DNA of 64,000 bases from a bacterium (GTDB lineage: Bacteria > Zhuqueibacterota > Zhuqueibacteria > Residuimicrobiales > Residuimicrobiaceae). The translations under genes and the position numbers were made by a program. Shown here in pieces: positions 16,497 through 24,909 of this stretch; the stretch's first letter is position 1, and each line of letters opens with the position of its first letter. Location of the stretch: NCBI GenBank assembly GCA_029565685.1, contig JAKQNR010000035.1, positions 310,001 to 374,000 on the forward strand, written 5' to 3'. The notes under the pieces are model-generated. The model was not told the DNA's origin, ran no database searches, and saw only the letters and a list, made by a program, of their open reading frames with translations.

Positions 16497-17888
16497 ATGA
16501 AATCGAGAAAAGGACATCACTCAATCAGCCGCATAGGCCAGCTTTTCATGCTGCTGTGGCTGCCGATCTCGACTGCATACGGACAAGGATCCCTGGGCGG
16601 AGTCGCCTGGCTCGATCAGAATCAAAACGGGCTGCGAGAAAGCAATGAACGAGGCTTTTCCGGCATCAGAGCGGTTTTAATGATGCAAACCGGCGACAAC
16701 CAGTTTACCCGCATCGGAGAATATGTGACCGAGACCACGGGGTTGTACATCTTTATCGTTCCCGCCGGTCAGTACGCTGTGCAATTCGCCCTGCCGGACG
16801 GCTACCAGTTTTCCAATCCGCACATGGGGATTAGCGACGATTTGGACTCGGATGTGGAGAACCCAAACGGATCCACCGCTGTGTTCACCCTGGCGAATGG
16901 GAGCAACCTGACGCATGTGGATGCCGGTTATATCCAGACAGGCGGCGCGGATCTGTTTGTGCGGAAACAGGTGACCACCCATCAAGCGATCATCGGCCAG
17001 GAGTACACCTACCTAATCAACCTGATCAACAACGGGCCGGATCCAGCGAACAATGTAGCGGTGCAGAATCAGCTGTCGCAGGTGGTGGAGCTGCTGCAGG
17101 TGTATCCAGAACCGGAAGACCGGTCGGCACAGCCTCTGCGCTGGTTCATTCCCACTCTGGCAGTGGGTGAAACTTGGTCCGCTGAATTGACCGTACGGCC
17201 GCTGACCGGCGGCATGGACGACAGCCGCTGCTGCGTCAACACCACCAGCAACGATCCGGATCCCAGCAACAATTGTGATGGGGAGCCGATCAATGTGGAT
17301 CTGCCGGTGGAGCTTTCCAGTTTTGAAGCGCACTCTGTCGGCGGCGCCGTCAAGCTGGTCTGGATCACCGAGTCAGAGACGGAGAACGCCGGTTTCTTTC
17401 TTTTACGCAGCACCGATGAACAAGGTCCTTATGAACGCCTCAACGAAGTGCTGATCGACGGTGGCGGAACCACTCCCACCCGGAAGAAATACGAATATAC
17501 CGATAAAAATGTTCTGCAAAATCAGACTTATTTTTACAAGTTGGCGGATGTGAACTATCAGGGGCAGATGGAATATCATGGACCCGTGTCTGTGCTGGTG
17601 ACCAGGCCGCAGGAATTTCAGTTGCTGCAGAACTATCCCAATCCATTCAACTCGGAAACGCGGATTCCGTTTGTTCTCGCTGAAGATGGGTTTGTTCGTT
17701 TGGAGATCTACAATCTACTCGGGCAAAGGGTGCGCACACTGGTCGCCTCAGAGATGACGGCCGGACCACAGAGCGTGGTTTGGGACGGTCTGAATGAGCA
17801 AGGCTTGTCCTTGACCACCGGCGCTTATCTGTTTGTGCTGCAAGCCGGTGAACAGCGACAGACACGGAAAATGCACCTGGTCCGATGA
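16497..17888 (+). CDS. secreted multidomain protein with SdrD-B-like, DUF11 and C-terminal sorting domains
   Basis: A 463-residue extracellular protein. Order: signal peptide to AYGQ (about 30); an SdrD-B-like/CNA-like domain (GVAWLDQNQNGLRESNERG…, about 35-145); a DUF11-type domain (ADLFVRKQVTTHQAIIGQEYTY…NNGPDPANN, about 150-260); a fibronectin-like segment (VELSSFEAHSVGGAVKLVW); and the FlgD-like/type IX-like sorting domain (LLQNYPNPFNSETRI, IYNLLGQRVRTL, VVWDGLNEQG, ending TRKMHLVR). Such domains mark cargo carried through the outer membrane in FCB bacteria. ATG 16497 is chosen because AAGGAG lies 7 bases upstream; GTG 16476 is in frame but has no site. Probably a surface adhesin or structural protein. 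Confidence 0.85.
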   Translation: MKSRKGHHSISRIGQLFMLLWLPISTAYGQGSLGGVAWLDQNQNGLRESNERGFSGIRAVLMMQTGDNQFTRIGEYVTETTGLYIFIVPAGQYAVQFALPDGYQFSNPHMGISDDLDSDVENPNGSTAVFTLANGSNLTHVDAGYIQTGGADLFVRKQVTTHQAIIGQEYTYLINLINNGPDPANNVAVQNQLSQVVELLQVYPEPEDRSAQPLRWFIPTLAVGETWSAELTVRPLTGGMDDSRCCVNTTSNDPDPSNNCDGEPINVDLPVELSSFEAHSVGGAVKLVWITESETENAGFFLLRSTDEQGPYERLNEVLIDGGGTTPTRKKYEYTDKNVLQNQTYFYKLADVNYQGQMEYHGPVSVLVTRPQEFQLLQNYPNPFNSETRIPFVLAEDGFVRLEIYNLLGQRVRTLVASEMTAGPQSVVWDGLNEQGLSLTTGAYLFVLQAGEQRQTRKMHLVR

Positions 17889-17896
17889 TCCGTTTA

Positions 17897-17937
17897 AAGG
17901 CCTGCCAGGCAAAAGGCCTGATCAGGCTTTTTTTCCA
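17897..17937 (+). terminator. intrinsic terminator after the first sorting-domain gene
   Basis: Nested repeats of GCCTG/CAGGC, including the hairpin CAGGC-AAAAG-GCCTG and a GCCTGATCAGGC palindrome, end in seven T. Located just past the stop codon at 17888 and before the next gene, so the three tandem genes may not be one full-length transcript. Confidence 0.75.
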
Positions 17938-17987
17938 TTCCTGCTGGGAACAATTAATTATTCAATCAGCGTGATCGGAGGCAGAGC

Positions 17988-20186
17988 ATGAACAGCGGCA
18001 AGCCGAAGGTTTTCAGGAACGCGGCTGTGATATGGACGATCAGCTTGATCGCCGGCGTCAACGGCCCGAGCTTGTCGATGGCTGGAGAATATTTTTTTCC
18101 TCCCTGGCACAGTCGAACGGTATTGCAGACCAATGGCCCGCAAAGCGACCTTGAAAGCGGCGATTGGTGGAGCCATGCGAACAACGGACTGGGCAGTCAA
18201 CCGCACGTGTATGAGCTATACGTGCCCGCTGCGGTGGATCCTGCCTTTGTCGTCGCCCTGCAGATCTACGATCCTGAATGCTATCTCACCTTTACGGAGA
18301 AGGATCAGAAGAACGGCGCGACCTGGGATATCGCCACGTTTACTCTGATCAGCCCAGACCATCAGCGTGTGGTGGTAGAGCGTTCCTACCCGCCTTCGCC
18401 GGAAACCTCTTGCCTGTGGACGCCTTTTGCCGCCCTAACAGCCGGTGAATTCGGCCATGGCGTCTATCGCCTGCAAGTGCGCACCAGTCTGGATGATAAA
18501 AACGCCTATGCCTTTAAAATCACCAACAACGATCCGGACGGGATTCCAAACTCCGGCGATGAGATCCATCTGGCGGCGAAGCAGACCGCCCTGCTTCAGT
18601 CGGCCACAGGACCCACCTGGTTCAGCTTTTATGCTTCAGCTGAAAAACCCCTGCTGTTGGCCAACTTTGACGCGGATCAGGACTCTATCTGGGCCTACCT
18701 CACGCCGGATGGCCAGGAGCTGGCGGGAACCGAATCCGCAGATGGTCTGTGGAGCGACGGTTCGGTCGCCCTGCCGCCGCCCGGAGGGGATTGGTTCGAG
18801 CGTCCAACATCCGGATGGTGGCAGGCGCAAACGATCAAAACCTATGGCAATCAGTACACGTTTTACTGCGGCATGCCGTTTCTCATCGACACCACCCTGA
18901 GTTCACCCGAATTGGCAATCAGCATGGAAGACGGCGTCACAGCGGTGGAGGGCGACCAAATCCTCACTTACCAAATCCGGGTGCTCAACAAGGGGCAGGG
19001 GTCTGCGCTCGCCGTCACGGTCATCGACACTCTGCCGGCCGGTTTTTTCATCACCCAAAAGTCTGCAGGAGCAATCCTACTGCAGACCGCGGACCGATCC
19101 ATCCTCTCCTGGCGCTTCAACAGACTGCGGCCGGGCGAGCAACTGCATCTGTTCCTCAGCGCGCAAGTGCAAAATCCGCCCGGGCCGTCGCTCGAGCATC
19201 GCTTGGCAGTCCATTATACCGATGTGCTGTACACCCCCTATGATCCAGTGGAAGCCGTGGATGAAAATGCGCTTCATCTGCCTGGAGAAATCAGCGGCTG
19301 GGTCTGGCGCGATCAGAATTATGACGGCCTGCGCGGCGGCAACGAACCCGGGCTGGCGAACGTGCAGCTGCTGCTGCTGAACAGCCGTGGAGATACCGTG
19401 CGGTCCGCTGTCAGCGGCCGCGACGGCGGATACTTTTTCCCCAGCTTGACCACGGGAACGTATCGCATCCTGGTCAACCCTGCGACTCTACCGTCCATGA
19501 TGAGCCCAACGGTGGTGGTACAGCCTCACTCCTTTCCTATCACCGCCATCGGCGAACAGTACCAAGACATTAACTTTGGTTTTGAGTTAGGCATCACTCC
19601 AGTGGAGATCAGCGTCTTTACGCTCAAAGCTCTTATCGGCGCAGTGCAAATCCAGTGGACCAGCGAAAGCGAGACCGCGAATCTGGGCTATCATATTCTG
19701 CGCAGCAGCGCGAAAAACGGAGACTATTCGGCCGTCAACCAGGAGATCATTCCCGGCAGCGGCGACAGCCAACAACCGCACACCTATCAATTCACCGATG
19801 AAACTGTTGAACCGGGAGCGGTCTATTTTTACCTGCTCGAAGCCATCGATTATCAGGGTCACCGGACTCATCACGGTCCTCAGTCGGTCACGGTGTTGTC
19901 CGCGCCCGAAACTTTTTGTCTGGAGCAAAATTACCCCAATCCGTTCAACGGGGAAACGAGAATCGATTATCGACTGAAGCAGGATGGATTCGTCGATCTT
20001 TCGATCTACAATCTTCTCGGTCAGAAAATACGAACCCTGGTTGCGCAGACCATGCAGGCCGGCGCTTATTCGGTCCGTTGGGACGGCCGGAATGAGCAGC
20101 AGCTTCCGGTTCCGAGCGGCGTCTACTTTTATATTTTGCAGACCGACGGATTCAAACAGAGCAGAAAGATGCAATATGTCAAGTGA
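17988..20186 (+). CDS. secreted 732-residue protein with DUF11-like, SdrD-B-like and C-terminal sorting domains
   Basis: Signal peptide (about 1-33), an N-terminal domain of about 270 residues with no recognised family (pattern of beta-sandwich modules; DPDGIPNSGDE could bind calcium), a DUF11-like repeat (ISMEDGVTAVEGDQILTYQIRVLN…VIDTLPAGFF, about 305-420), an SdrD-B-like domain (SGWVWRDQNYDGLRGGNEPG, about 425-525), a fibronectin-like segment (VEISVFTLKALIGAVQIQW), and the sorting domain (LEQNYPNPFNGETRI, IYNLLGQKIRTL, SVRWDGRNEQ, ending SRKMQYVK). ATG 17988 follows CGGAGGCAGAGC. The last 200 residues closely parallel the gene upstream, pointing to duplication. Extracellular or cell-surface role. 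Confidence 0.85.
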   Translation: MNSGKPKVFRNAAVIWTISLIAGVNGPSLSMAGEYFFPPWHSRTVLQTNGPQSDLESGDWWSHANNGLGSQPHVYELYVPAAVDPAFVVALQIYDPECYLTFTEKDQKNGATWDIATFTLISPDHQRVVVERSYPPSPETSCLWTPFAALTAGEFGHGVYRLQVRTSLDDKNAYAFKITNNDPDGIPNSGDEIHLAAKQTALLQSATGPTWFSFYASAEKPLLLANFDADQDSIWAYLTPDGQELAGTESADGLWSDGSVALPPPGGDWFERPTSGWWQAQTIKTYGNQYTFYCGMPFLIDTTLSSPELAISMEDGVTAVEGDQILTYQIRVLNKGQGSALAVTVIDTLPAGFFITQKSAGAILLQTADRSILSWRFNRLRPGEQLHLFLSAQVQNPPGPSLEHRLAVHYTDVLYTPYDPVEAVDENALHLPGEISGWVWRDQNYDGLRGGNEPGLANVQLLLLNSRGDTVRSAVSGRDGGYFFPSLTTGTYRILVNPATLPSMMSPTVVVQPHSFPITAIGEQYQDINFGFELGITPVEISVFTLKALIGAVQIQWTSESETANLGYHILRSSAKNGDYSAVNQEIIPGSGDSQQPHTYQFTDETVEPGAVYFYLLEAIDYQGHRTHHGPQSVTVLSAPETFCLEQNYPNPFNGETRIDYRLKQDGFVDLSIYNLLGQKIRTLVAQTMQAGAYSVRWDGRNEQQLPVPSGVYFYILQTDGFKQSRKMQYVK

Positions 20187-21339
20187 GGGTCGCAGGGTGC
20201 GGCAAAAGTTGATCCGGCGTTGCCTGATCGGCTTTTTGTTTTTCAGCCTCTCGCCGGTGCAATCCGACGATCTTCATTTTCAAACCGTCGTGGTGCGCAA
20301 TGACGGAATGCGCGATGGCGAGTTCCATCTGGAACTGCAAGGGCGCATCGCCTCCGGCGTGCAGCCACGAAGACTCGCCGCTTTTACTTGTGATCTGTAT
20401 TACGGCGATGCGCTGCAGGAGGCCGCCGGAGATCCGGCGCTCTTTTGGGCCGCCGATCTGGAACAAGGCTATCGTAGACAGGTTTCCAAGCTGCCAGGTT
20501 TTTATCGGATCCTGGCGGCCCTTGAACTGACGGCGTCGGACTCTTCACGGACGCCCGCTGTCGCTGGAATGCAGCTCAACTCGCAATGGCGGACTCTGGT
20601 CACGCTGCGCTGGACCATCCGCGAGCTGGCGGATGTCGATCTGCTGGTGGCGGACAAAACCGTTGCTGCGGCTTTTGTGGATAACGCAGCCGGGGCCGAC
20701 GATGAACGGTTGTTCGATTACCAGGTGGCGGGCTATGCAGGCGGCGAGGTGGCGCTGGCGGTCGAATTGGCGTTCTTCAGTGTCAGCCGGCAGACAGATC
20801 ACATCCTGCTCCATTGGGCGACCCGAGCGGAAGAGAATCATATGGGATTTTACGTCTATCGAGCCGAATCCACTGCAGTGTATCAAAAGATCTCACCTCT
20901 GATCGTACCGTGCAGCTCGCCGTCGCCGACCAAGAAGGACTATTATTTTCAGGACCGCACAATCCAGGCGAACCAGACCTATTACTACCGGCTCGCGGAT
21001 GTGGCGCGCGACGGCCACGTTCACTATCATGCACCGGTGAGGATTGAAACCGCAAAGCCGGAAGATTATGCATTGGAACAGAATTACCCCAATCCCTTTA
21101 ACGCTCAAACCCGTCTGAATTTCAGTTTGCCGGAGCCCGGTCCGGTGGAGCTGTTTATTTACAATCTGAAAGGACAACGAGTGCGCGCTCTGCTTCAACG
21201 CAGTATGGAACCAGGGCGTCATTTCGTGCTGTGGGACGGATGCGATGACGCCGGCGCGCCCCTAGCCAGCGGCATCTATCTCGCCGGGTTCCGCACCCAT
21301 CTTTTCAGCCAGGTGCGCAAACTGCAGCTCATCAGATGA
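20176..21339 (+). CDS. third secreted protein with C-terminal sorting domain
   Basis: A 387-residue protein whose start ATG (20176) lies inside the end of the preceding gene, overlapping by 11 bases. Short Arg-rich N-terminus and signal peptide (LIGFLFFSLSPVQS), then a domain of about 180 residues with alternating strands, probably cohesin-like or Ig-like (LELQGRIASGVQPRRLAAFTCDLYY), a fibronectin-like segment (VELAFFSVSRQTDHILLHW) and the sorting domain (LEQNYPNPFNAQTRL, IYNLKGQRVRAL, FVLWDGCDDAG, ending VRKLQLIR). It shares domain plan with the two upstream genes but lacks the SdrD-B module. Probably secreted with them. Confidence 0.82.
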   Translation: MSSEGRRVRQKLIRRCLIGFLFFSLSPVQSDDLHFQTVVVRNDGMRDGEFHLELQGRIASGVQPRRLAAFTCDLYYGDALQEAAGDPALFWAADLEQGYRRQVSKLPGFYRILAALELTASDSSRTPAVAGMQLNSQWRTLVTLRWTIRELADVDLLVADKTVAAAFVDNAAGADDERLFDYQVAGYAGGEVALAVELAFFSVSRQTDHILLHWATRAEENHMGFYVYRAESTAVYQKISPLIVPCSSPSPTKKDYYFQDRTIQANQTYYYRLADVARDGHVHYHAPVRIETAKPEDYALEQNYPNPFNAQTRLNFSLPEPGPVELFIYNLKGQRVRALLQRSMEPGRHFVLWDGCDDAGAPLASGIYLAGFRTHLFSQVRKLQLIR

Positions 21340-21414
21340 GCTTCAGCACCGCCGCTTTCCCTCCTACGCAATTCGGCGTTTCCTCTTAATTGTCTATTGA
21401 CGAGAAAAAAAAGA

Positions 21415-21442
21415 TTGACAATGGCTGCCAACCTGCTAAATT
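21415..21442 (+). promoter_or_regulatory. probable sigma-70 promoter of the lyase gene
   Basis: A perfect -35 TTGACA (21415-21420) is followed after 16 bases by TAAATT (21437-21442). The region after it is AT-rich. It would give a leader of roughly 95 bases before the ATG at 21547. No terminator was found between the third sorting-domain gene and this point. Confidence 0.5.
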
Positions 21443-21546
21443 AACTATTTATATAAAAATGACAGTCATGCGGATTCAGTTTCAAGGCGTTCAAACGCAG
21501 CCGCACCGACCCTTACCGTAGCGACACCAAACTCAAGGAGATGGAG

Positions 21547-22992
21547 ATGGGAATCAAGCTCAGCGATGGCCGTGAAATACCCATGGAAATGCACAAGGTC
21601 AAGATCGTACAGAAAACAAACCTGATCCCCGCCCGGCAGCGGCTTGAGGCCATGACTGAAAGCGGCTACAACACCTTTCTGCTGCGCACCAGGGATATCT
21701 TTCTCGATATGCTCACCGACAGCGGCACCAACGCCATGAGCGACAATCAGCTGGCTGCCATGATGGTGTCCGATGACGCCTATGCGGGTTCGGAATCCTA
21801 TTACAAACTCTGCGCCGCGGTCAAGGAGGTCTTTGGCCTGGAGTATGTGCTGCCGGCACATCAGGGGCGCGCAGCCGAACACCTCATCGCCAAGGTGCTG
21901 GTCAAACCGGGCGATGTGATCCCGATGAACTATCATTTTACCACCACCCGCGCTCATTTCGAAATATTGGGTGGAACCGTGCACGAGCTGTTTCATGACT
22001 CGGCGCTGGAGACCAGCAGTGCACTGCCGTTCAAAGGCAACCTGGATGTGAAAAAGCTGCAAGCCATCATCGAGCAGGTCGGTGCGGACAAAGTCTCCTT
22101 TGTGCGCATGGAGGCCACCACCAACCTCATCGGCGGGCAACCCTTTTCCCTCGCCAATCTCAAAGAGGTTCAAAAACTCGCCAACCAACACAATATTCCG
22201 GTGGTCCTCGACGCCAGCCTGATATCCGAAAACGCCTATCTCATCAAACAGCGGGAAAAGGAATACGCTTCTGCATCCATCAGAGACATCATTCAGGAGA
22301 TGATGGCCTGCGCCGATCTGATGTACCTGTCCGGCCGCAAGAGCTGCGCCGTGCGCGGAGGCATGCTGGCCACCAACCACAAAAAATACTTTGACCAGCT
22401 GCTGCCCTGGCTGCCGGTCTATGAGGGTTTCATGACCTATGGCGGCATGTCCACCAAAGAGATCGAAGCCATGGCTGTGGGCATCCGCGAGATGGTCGAT
22501 GATAACGTGGCCGGCTCTTCGGTCGAGTTCATCAAACATTTCGTCAATGAACTGGACAAGCGGGGTGTGCCGGTGGTGACGCCGCCGGGAGGTCTGGCTT
22601 GTCACGTGGATGCCAAAAAATTCGTGCCCCATATTCCGCAACAGCAATATCCGGCCGGCGCGCTGTCCGCCGCCATCTATCTCAGCTCCGGCGTGCGCAG
22701 CATGGAACGCGGCACCATTTCCACCGATCGCGATAAAGACGGCAAGGAGATCATGGCGGATATGGAGCTGGCGCGTCTGGCGGTCCCGCGCCGGATCTTT
22801 ACTCTGTCGCAGATCGAATACACCATCGACCGGGTGGCCTGGCTTTATAAGCATCGCAATCTGATCAAGGGGCTTGCGTTCGTCGAAGAGCCGCCGGTGC
22901 TGCGCTTTTTCTTCGGCAAATTGAAACCCATGGATAATTGGGGCGAAAAATTGGTCAAAGCCTTTGAGGCCGAGTTCGGCGCTGAGTGCTGA
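21547..22992 (+). CDS. tyrosine phenol-lyase/tryptophanase-family PLP enzyme
   Basis: A 481-residue cytoplasmic beta-eliminating lyase. Family members split tyrosine, tryptophan or similar amino acids into pyruvate, ammonia and the side chain. Conserved blocks: LTDSGTNAMSDNQ, DDAYAGSES, PAHQGRAAEH, FTTTRAH, VVLDASLISENAYLIKQRE, the PLP lysine in SGRKSC (Lys265), and GVRSMERG. Asp222 (pyridine-N ligand) is present. Three residues on, where tyrosine phenol-lyase and tryptophanase have an Arg that contacts the PLP hydroxyl, there is Leu225, so substrate or chemistry may differ. Start ATG 21547 has AAGGAG 6 bases upstream; ATG 21541 abuts the site and is unlikely. A PLP aminotransferase follows 110 bases downstream. 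Confidence 0.88.
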   Translation: MGIKLSDGREIPMEMHKVKIVQKTNLIPARQRLEAMTESGYNTFLLRTRDIFLDMLTDSGTNAMSDNQLAAMMVSDDAYAGSESYYKLCAAVKEVFGLEYVLPAHQGRAAEHLIAKVLVKPGDVIPMNYHFTTTRAHFEILGGTVHELFHDSALETSSALPFKGNLDVKKLQAIIEQVGADKVSFVRMEATTNLIGGQPFSLANLKEVQKLANQHNIPVVLDASLISENAYLIKQREKEYASASIRDIIQEMMACADLMYLSGRKSCAVRGGMLATNHKKYFDQLLPWLPVYEGFMTYGGMSTKEIEAMAVGIREMVDDNVAGSSVEFIKHFVNELDKRGVPVVTPPGGLACHVDAKKFVPHIPQQQYPAGALSAAIYLSSGVRSMERGTISTDRDKDGKEIMADMELARLAVPRRIFTLSQIEYTIDRVAWLYKHRNLIKGLAFVEEPPVLRFFFGKLKPMDNWGEKLVKAFEAEFGAEC

Positions 22993-23102
22993 TCGCGCCG
23001 CACGACCCTCGCGGCGCAAAAAAATCGAGGCCGGTTGCACCAGCGCCCGCTGTGGTTCAGACTGGCGTGCACCGTGCAACCGCCCCGGAAAGGAATTCCA
23101 CC

Positions 23103-24305
23103 ATGCTCCGTTTATCGAAAAGTGCCCAGAATATGCGCACCTCGGAGATCCGCGATCTCATGAGCGTGGCCATTGACCCGGACATCATCTCTTTCGCCGG
23201 CGGCATGCCCAATCAGGATCTGTTCCCCATCGCTGAGGTGGACGAAATCTATCAGCATCTGCCGTTGAAGACCAAGCAGGAGGGATTTCAGTACGGCCCC
23301 ACCGGCGGTTATCCGCCGCTGCTGGAATCGCTAAGCCGGTTTCTGGAATCCAAAGGGCTTCCGGTTAAAGACAACCAGCTCATCATCACCACCGGGTCGC
23401 TGCAAGCGATCAATCTCATCGCCAAAATCATGCTCGATCCCGGCGATGTCGCAATCACGGAGACCCCCTGTTTCATCGGCGCCATTTCGGCGTTCAAATC
23501 CTATCAGGCGGAATTGGTCGGCGTTCCCATGGATGCGGACGGCGTCATCGCCGGAAAACTGCGTCAGGCTTTGGACGCCTATCAGGAGCGATGTAAATTG
23601 GTCTACCTGACGCCCAATTTTCACAATCCCGCTGGTACGATCTACAATCGGGAGCGGCGCCGGGAGGTGCTGACGCTGCTGCAGGGCCGCAACGTGATCC
23701 TGGTGGAGGACGATGCGTACAACGATCTCTATTTCGACGAATCGGATCGCGATCTGACCCGGCCGTTGAAAGCCATGGGCACAGAGCCGGTGCCGATCTG
23801 TTATTGCGGCTCTTTTTCCAAGATCTTTGGCCCGGGCATGCGGTTGGGCTGGCTGTTAGCCTCAAAGGAGATCGTGCGCCAGTGCGAAGTGGCGAAACAA
23901 TCCATGGATGCCTGTTCTTCTACCTTTACTCAGATGCTGGCCAACGAATTCCTGGTGCAGGATAGATTGCCCGAATATTTGCAGCACATCCGCCCGATCT
24001 ACAAACGCCGGTGCGAGCGGTTGCTGGAGAGTCTGCAGAAATTCATGCCCGCCGGGGTCGCCTGGAATCGTCCGAAGGGAGGCTTTTACATCTGGGTCAA
24101 GCTGCCGGAGGGTATGGACGCCACCGAGGTGCTGAAAAAAGCCATCCCGCTCGGCGCAGTATTTGTCGTGGGAAAAACCTTTGATCCCAATGGAACCGCC
24201 AACGATCACCTGCGGCTGTCGTTTTGCCACATGCCGGAGGACAAGATGGAAAAGGGAGTGCAAATCATCGCTGCAGCGATCCAGGCAGTGCAGGCAGGCC
24301 GATAG
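23103..24305 (+). CDS. PLP-dependent aminotransferase, 2-aminoadipate (LysN/MocR-type) class I
   Basis: A 400-residue fold-type I aminotransferase without an N-terminal DNA-binding domain. Visible motifs: ISFAGGMPNQDLFP, YGPTGGYPPL, TTGSLQAINL, TPNFHNPAGTIY (the Asn/Pro active-site block), VEDDAYNDLYFD, and the PLP lysine in GSFSKIFGPG (Lys240), with LRLSFCHMPED near the end. This subgroup transaminates 2-aminoadipate, aromatic or branched amino acids. The ATG at 23103 follows AAAGGAATTCCACC; the frame is open further upstream but without a site. Located directly after the lyase gene, so it may process a related amino acid or remove its keto acid. Confidence 0.9.
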   Translation: MLRLSKSAQNMRTSEIRDLMSVAIDPDIISFAGGMPNQDLFPIAEVDEIYQHLPLKTKQEGFQYGPTGGYPPLLESLSRFLESKGLPVKDNQLIITTGSLQAINLIAKIMLDPGDVAITETPCFIGAISAFKSYQAELVGVPMDADGVIAGKLRQALDAYQERCKLVYLTPNFHNPAGTIYNRERRREVLTLLQGRNVILVEDDAYNDLYFDESDRDLTRPLKAMGTEPVPICYCGSFSKIFGPGMRLGWLLASKEIVRQCEVAKQSMDACSSTFTQMLANEFLVQDRLPEYLQHIRPIYKRRCERLLESLQKFMPAGVAWNRPKGGFYIWVKLPEGMDATEVLKKAIPLGAVFVVGKTFDPNGTANDHLRLSFCHMPEDKMEKGVQIIAAAIQAVQAGR

Positions 24306-24378
24306 ACTCGAGTCCCTGGGAGATCAGAGGGAGGTGAACGGTTGGGGCGGATGAACCCGCCCAGCAATCCATTACACT

Positions 24379-24820
24379 CATCTGTTGTCTGGGAAGTTTT
24401 CGATCTTGAGTAGCCGGGCCATTAACGCCGGCAGCTAGGCCTGATCGGCGAATGTGAACAAATGCGGGGCGCCCGGGCCACAGGCATAAAACGGCATGGT
24501 GGCCGCTCTGGGTCTTTCGATGGTCCAGGCCGCAAATAATGTGGATGCGTCCCTCGCACCGCCGATCAGCGCCATACCGCCGGTCTTATGATCGGCGATC
24601 GCTGCCGCAAGCGTGCTGCCGTCGCTCTGAGCATAGTCCCGTGCCTTCCGCACTGTCGAATCAAAGGCGAGCGTTTGCTCAAGCGCATCCTCGAAATCGT
24701 TGCAGTGATTCACCCAGTCGATCTGACTGCCTTCCGCCATCATTACAAATCCTTGAGAATTTATTCTAAGCCGCGAGGGCGCGGCTGGTCATCTCTGCCA
24801 GCGTGGGCTCCGGAGCAGGA
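24379..24820 (-). pseudogene. decayed C-terminal fragment of an alkaline phosphatase gene
   Basis: The minus strand encodes pieces of the alkaline phosphatase C-terminal half. APEPTLAEMTSRAL (from about 24820) runs into a stop, and a change of frame gives NSQGFVMMAEGSQIDW, then the metal-binding ADHKTGG block (His where expected). The reading then meets a TAG at 24435-24437, after which homologous sequence (LPALMARLLKIENF) continues to a TGA at 24379-24381. So there is at least one frameshift, one nonsense codon, and loss of everything upstream of about residue 300 of a normal enzyme, including the catalytic Ser. It cannot make an active phosphatase. It sits between the aminotransferase gene and the propeller gene and marks an old deletion or insertion boundary. 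Confidence 0.85.
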
Positions 24821-24844
24821 GTGGTTGAAAAAAAATCATTGCGC

Positions 24845-24873
24845 TTGCAAGTTTTTACTGCTATTTTTGTAAA
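24845..24873 (+). promoter_or_regulatory. possible sigma-70 promoter of the propeller-methyltransferase gene
   Basis: TTGCAA (24845-24850) and TGTAAA (24868-24873) are spaced by 17 bases in an AT-rich stretch, about 37 bases upstream of the GTG start at 24910. Each hexamer matches four consensus bases or fewer, so support is moderate. Confidence 0.4.
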
Positions 24874-24909
24874 AAGCTGTAGTTCAGATGAAAAAAACCG
24901 AGGTGTCCT

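Noticed and set aside
16272..16520. 82-codon minus-strand frame between the sigma factor and the first sorting-domain gene
   Set aside because: It overlaps the start and ribosome binding site of the plus-strand gene and has no supporting features.
21466..23079. 537-codon minus-strand open frame antisense to the lyase gene
   Set aside because: The plus-strand frame is a complete, motif-rich PLP enzyme; the antisense product has no recognisable motif.
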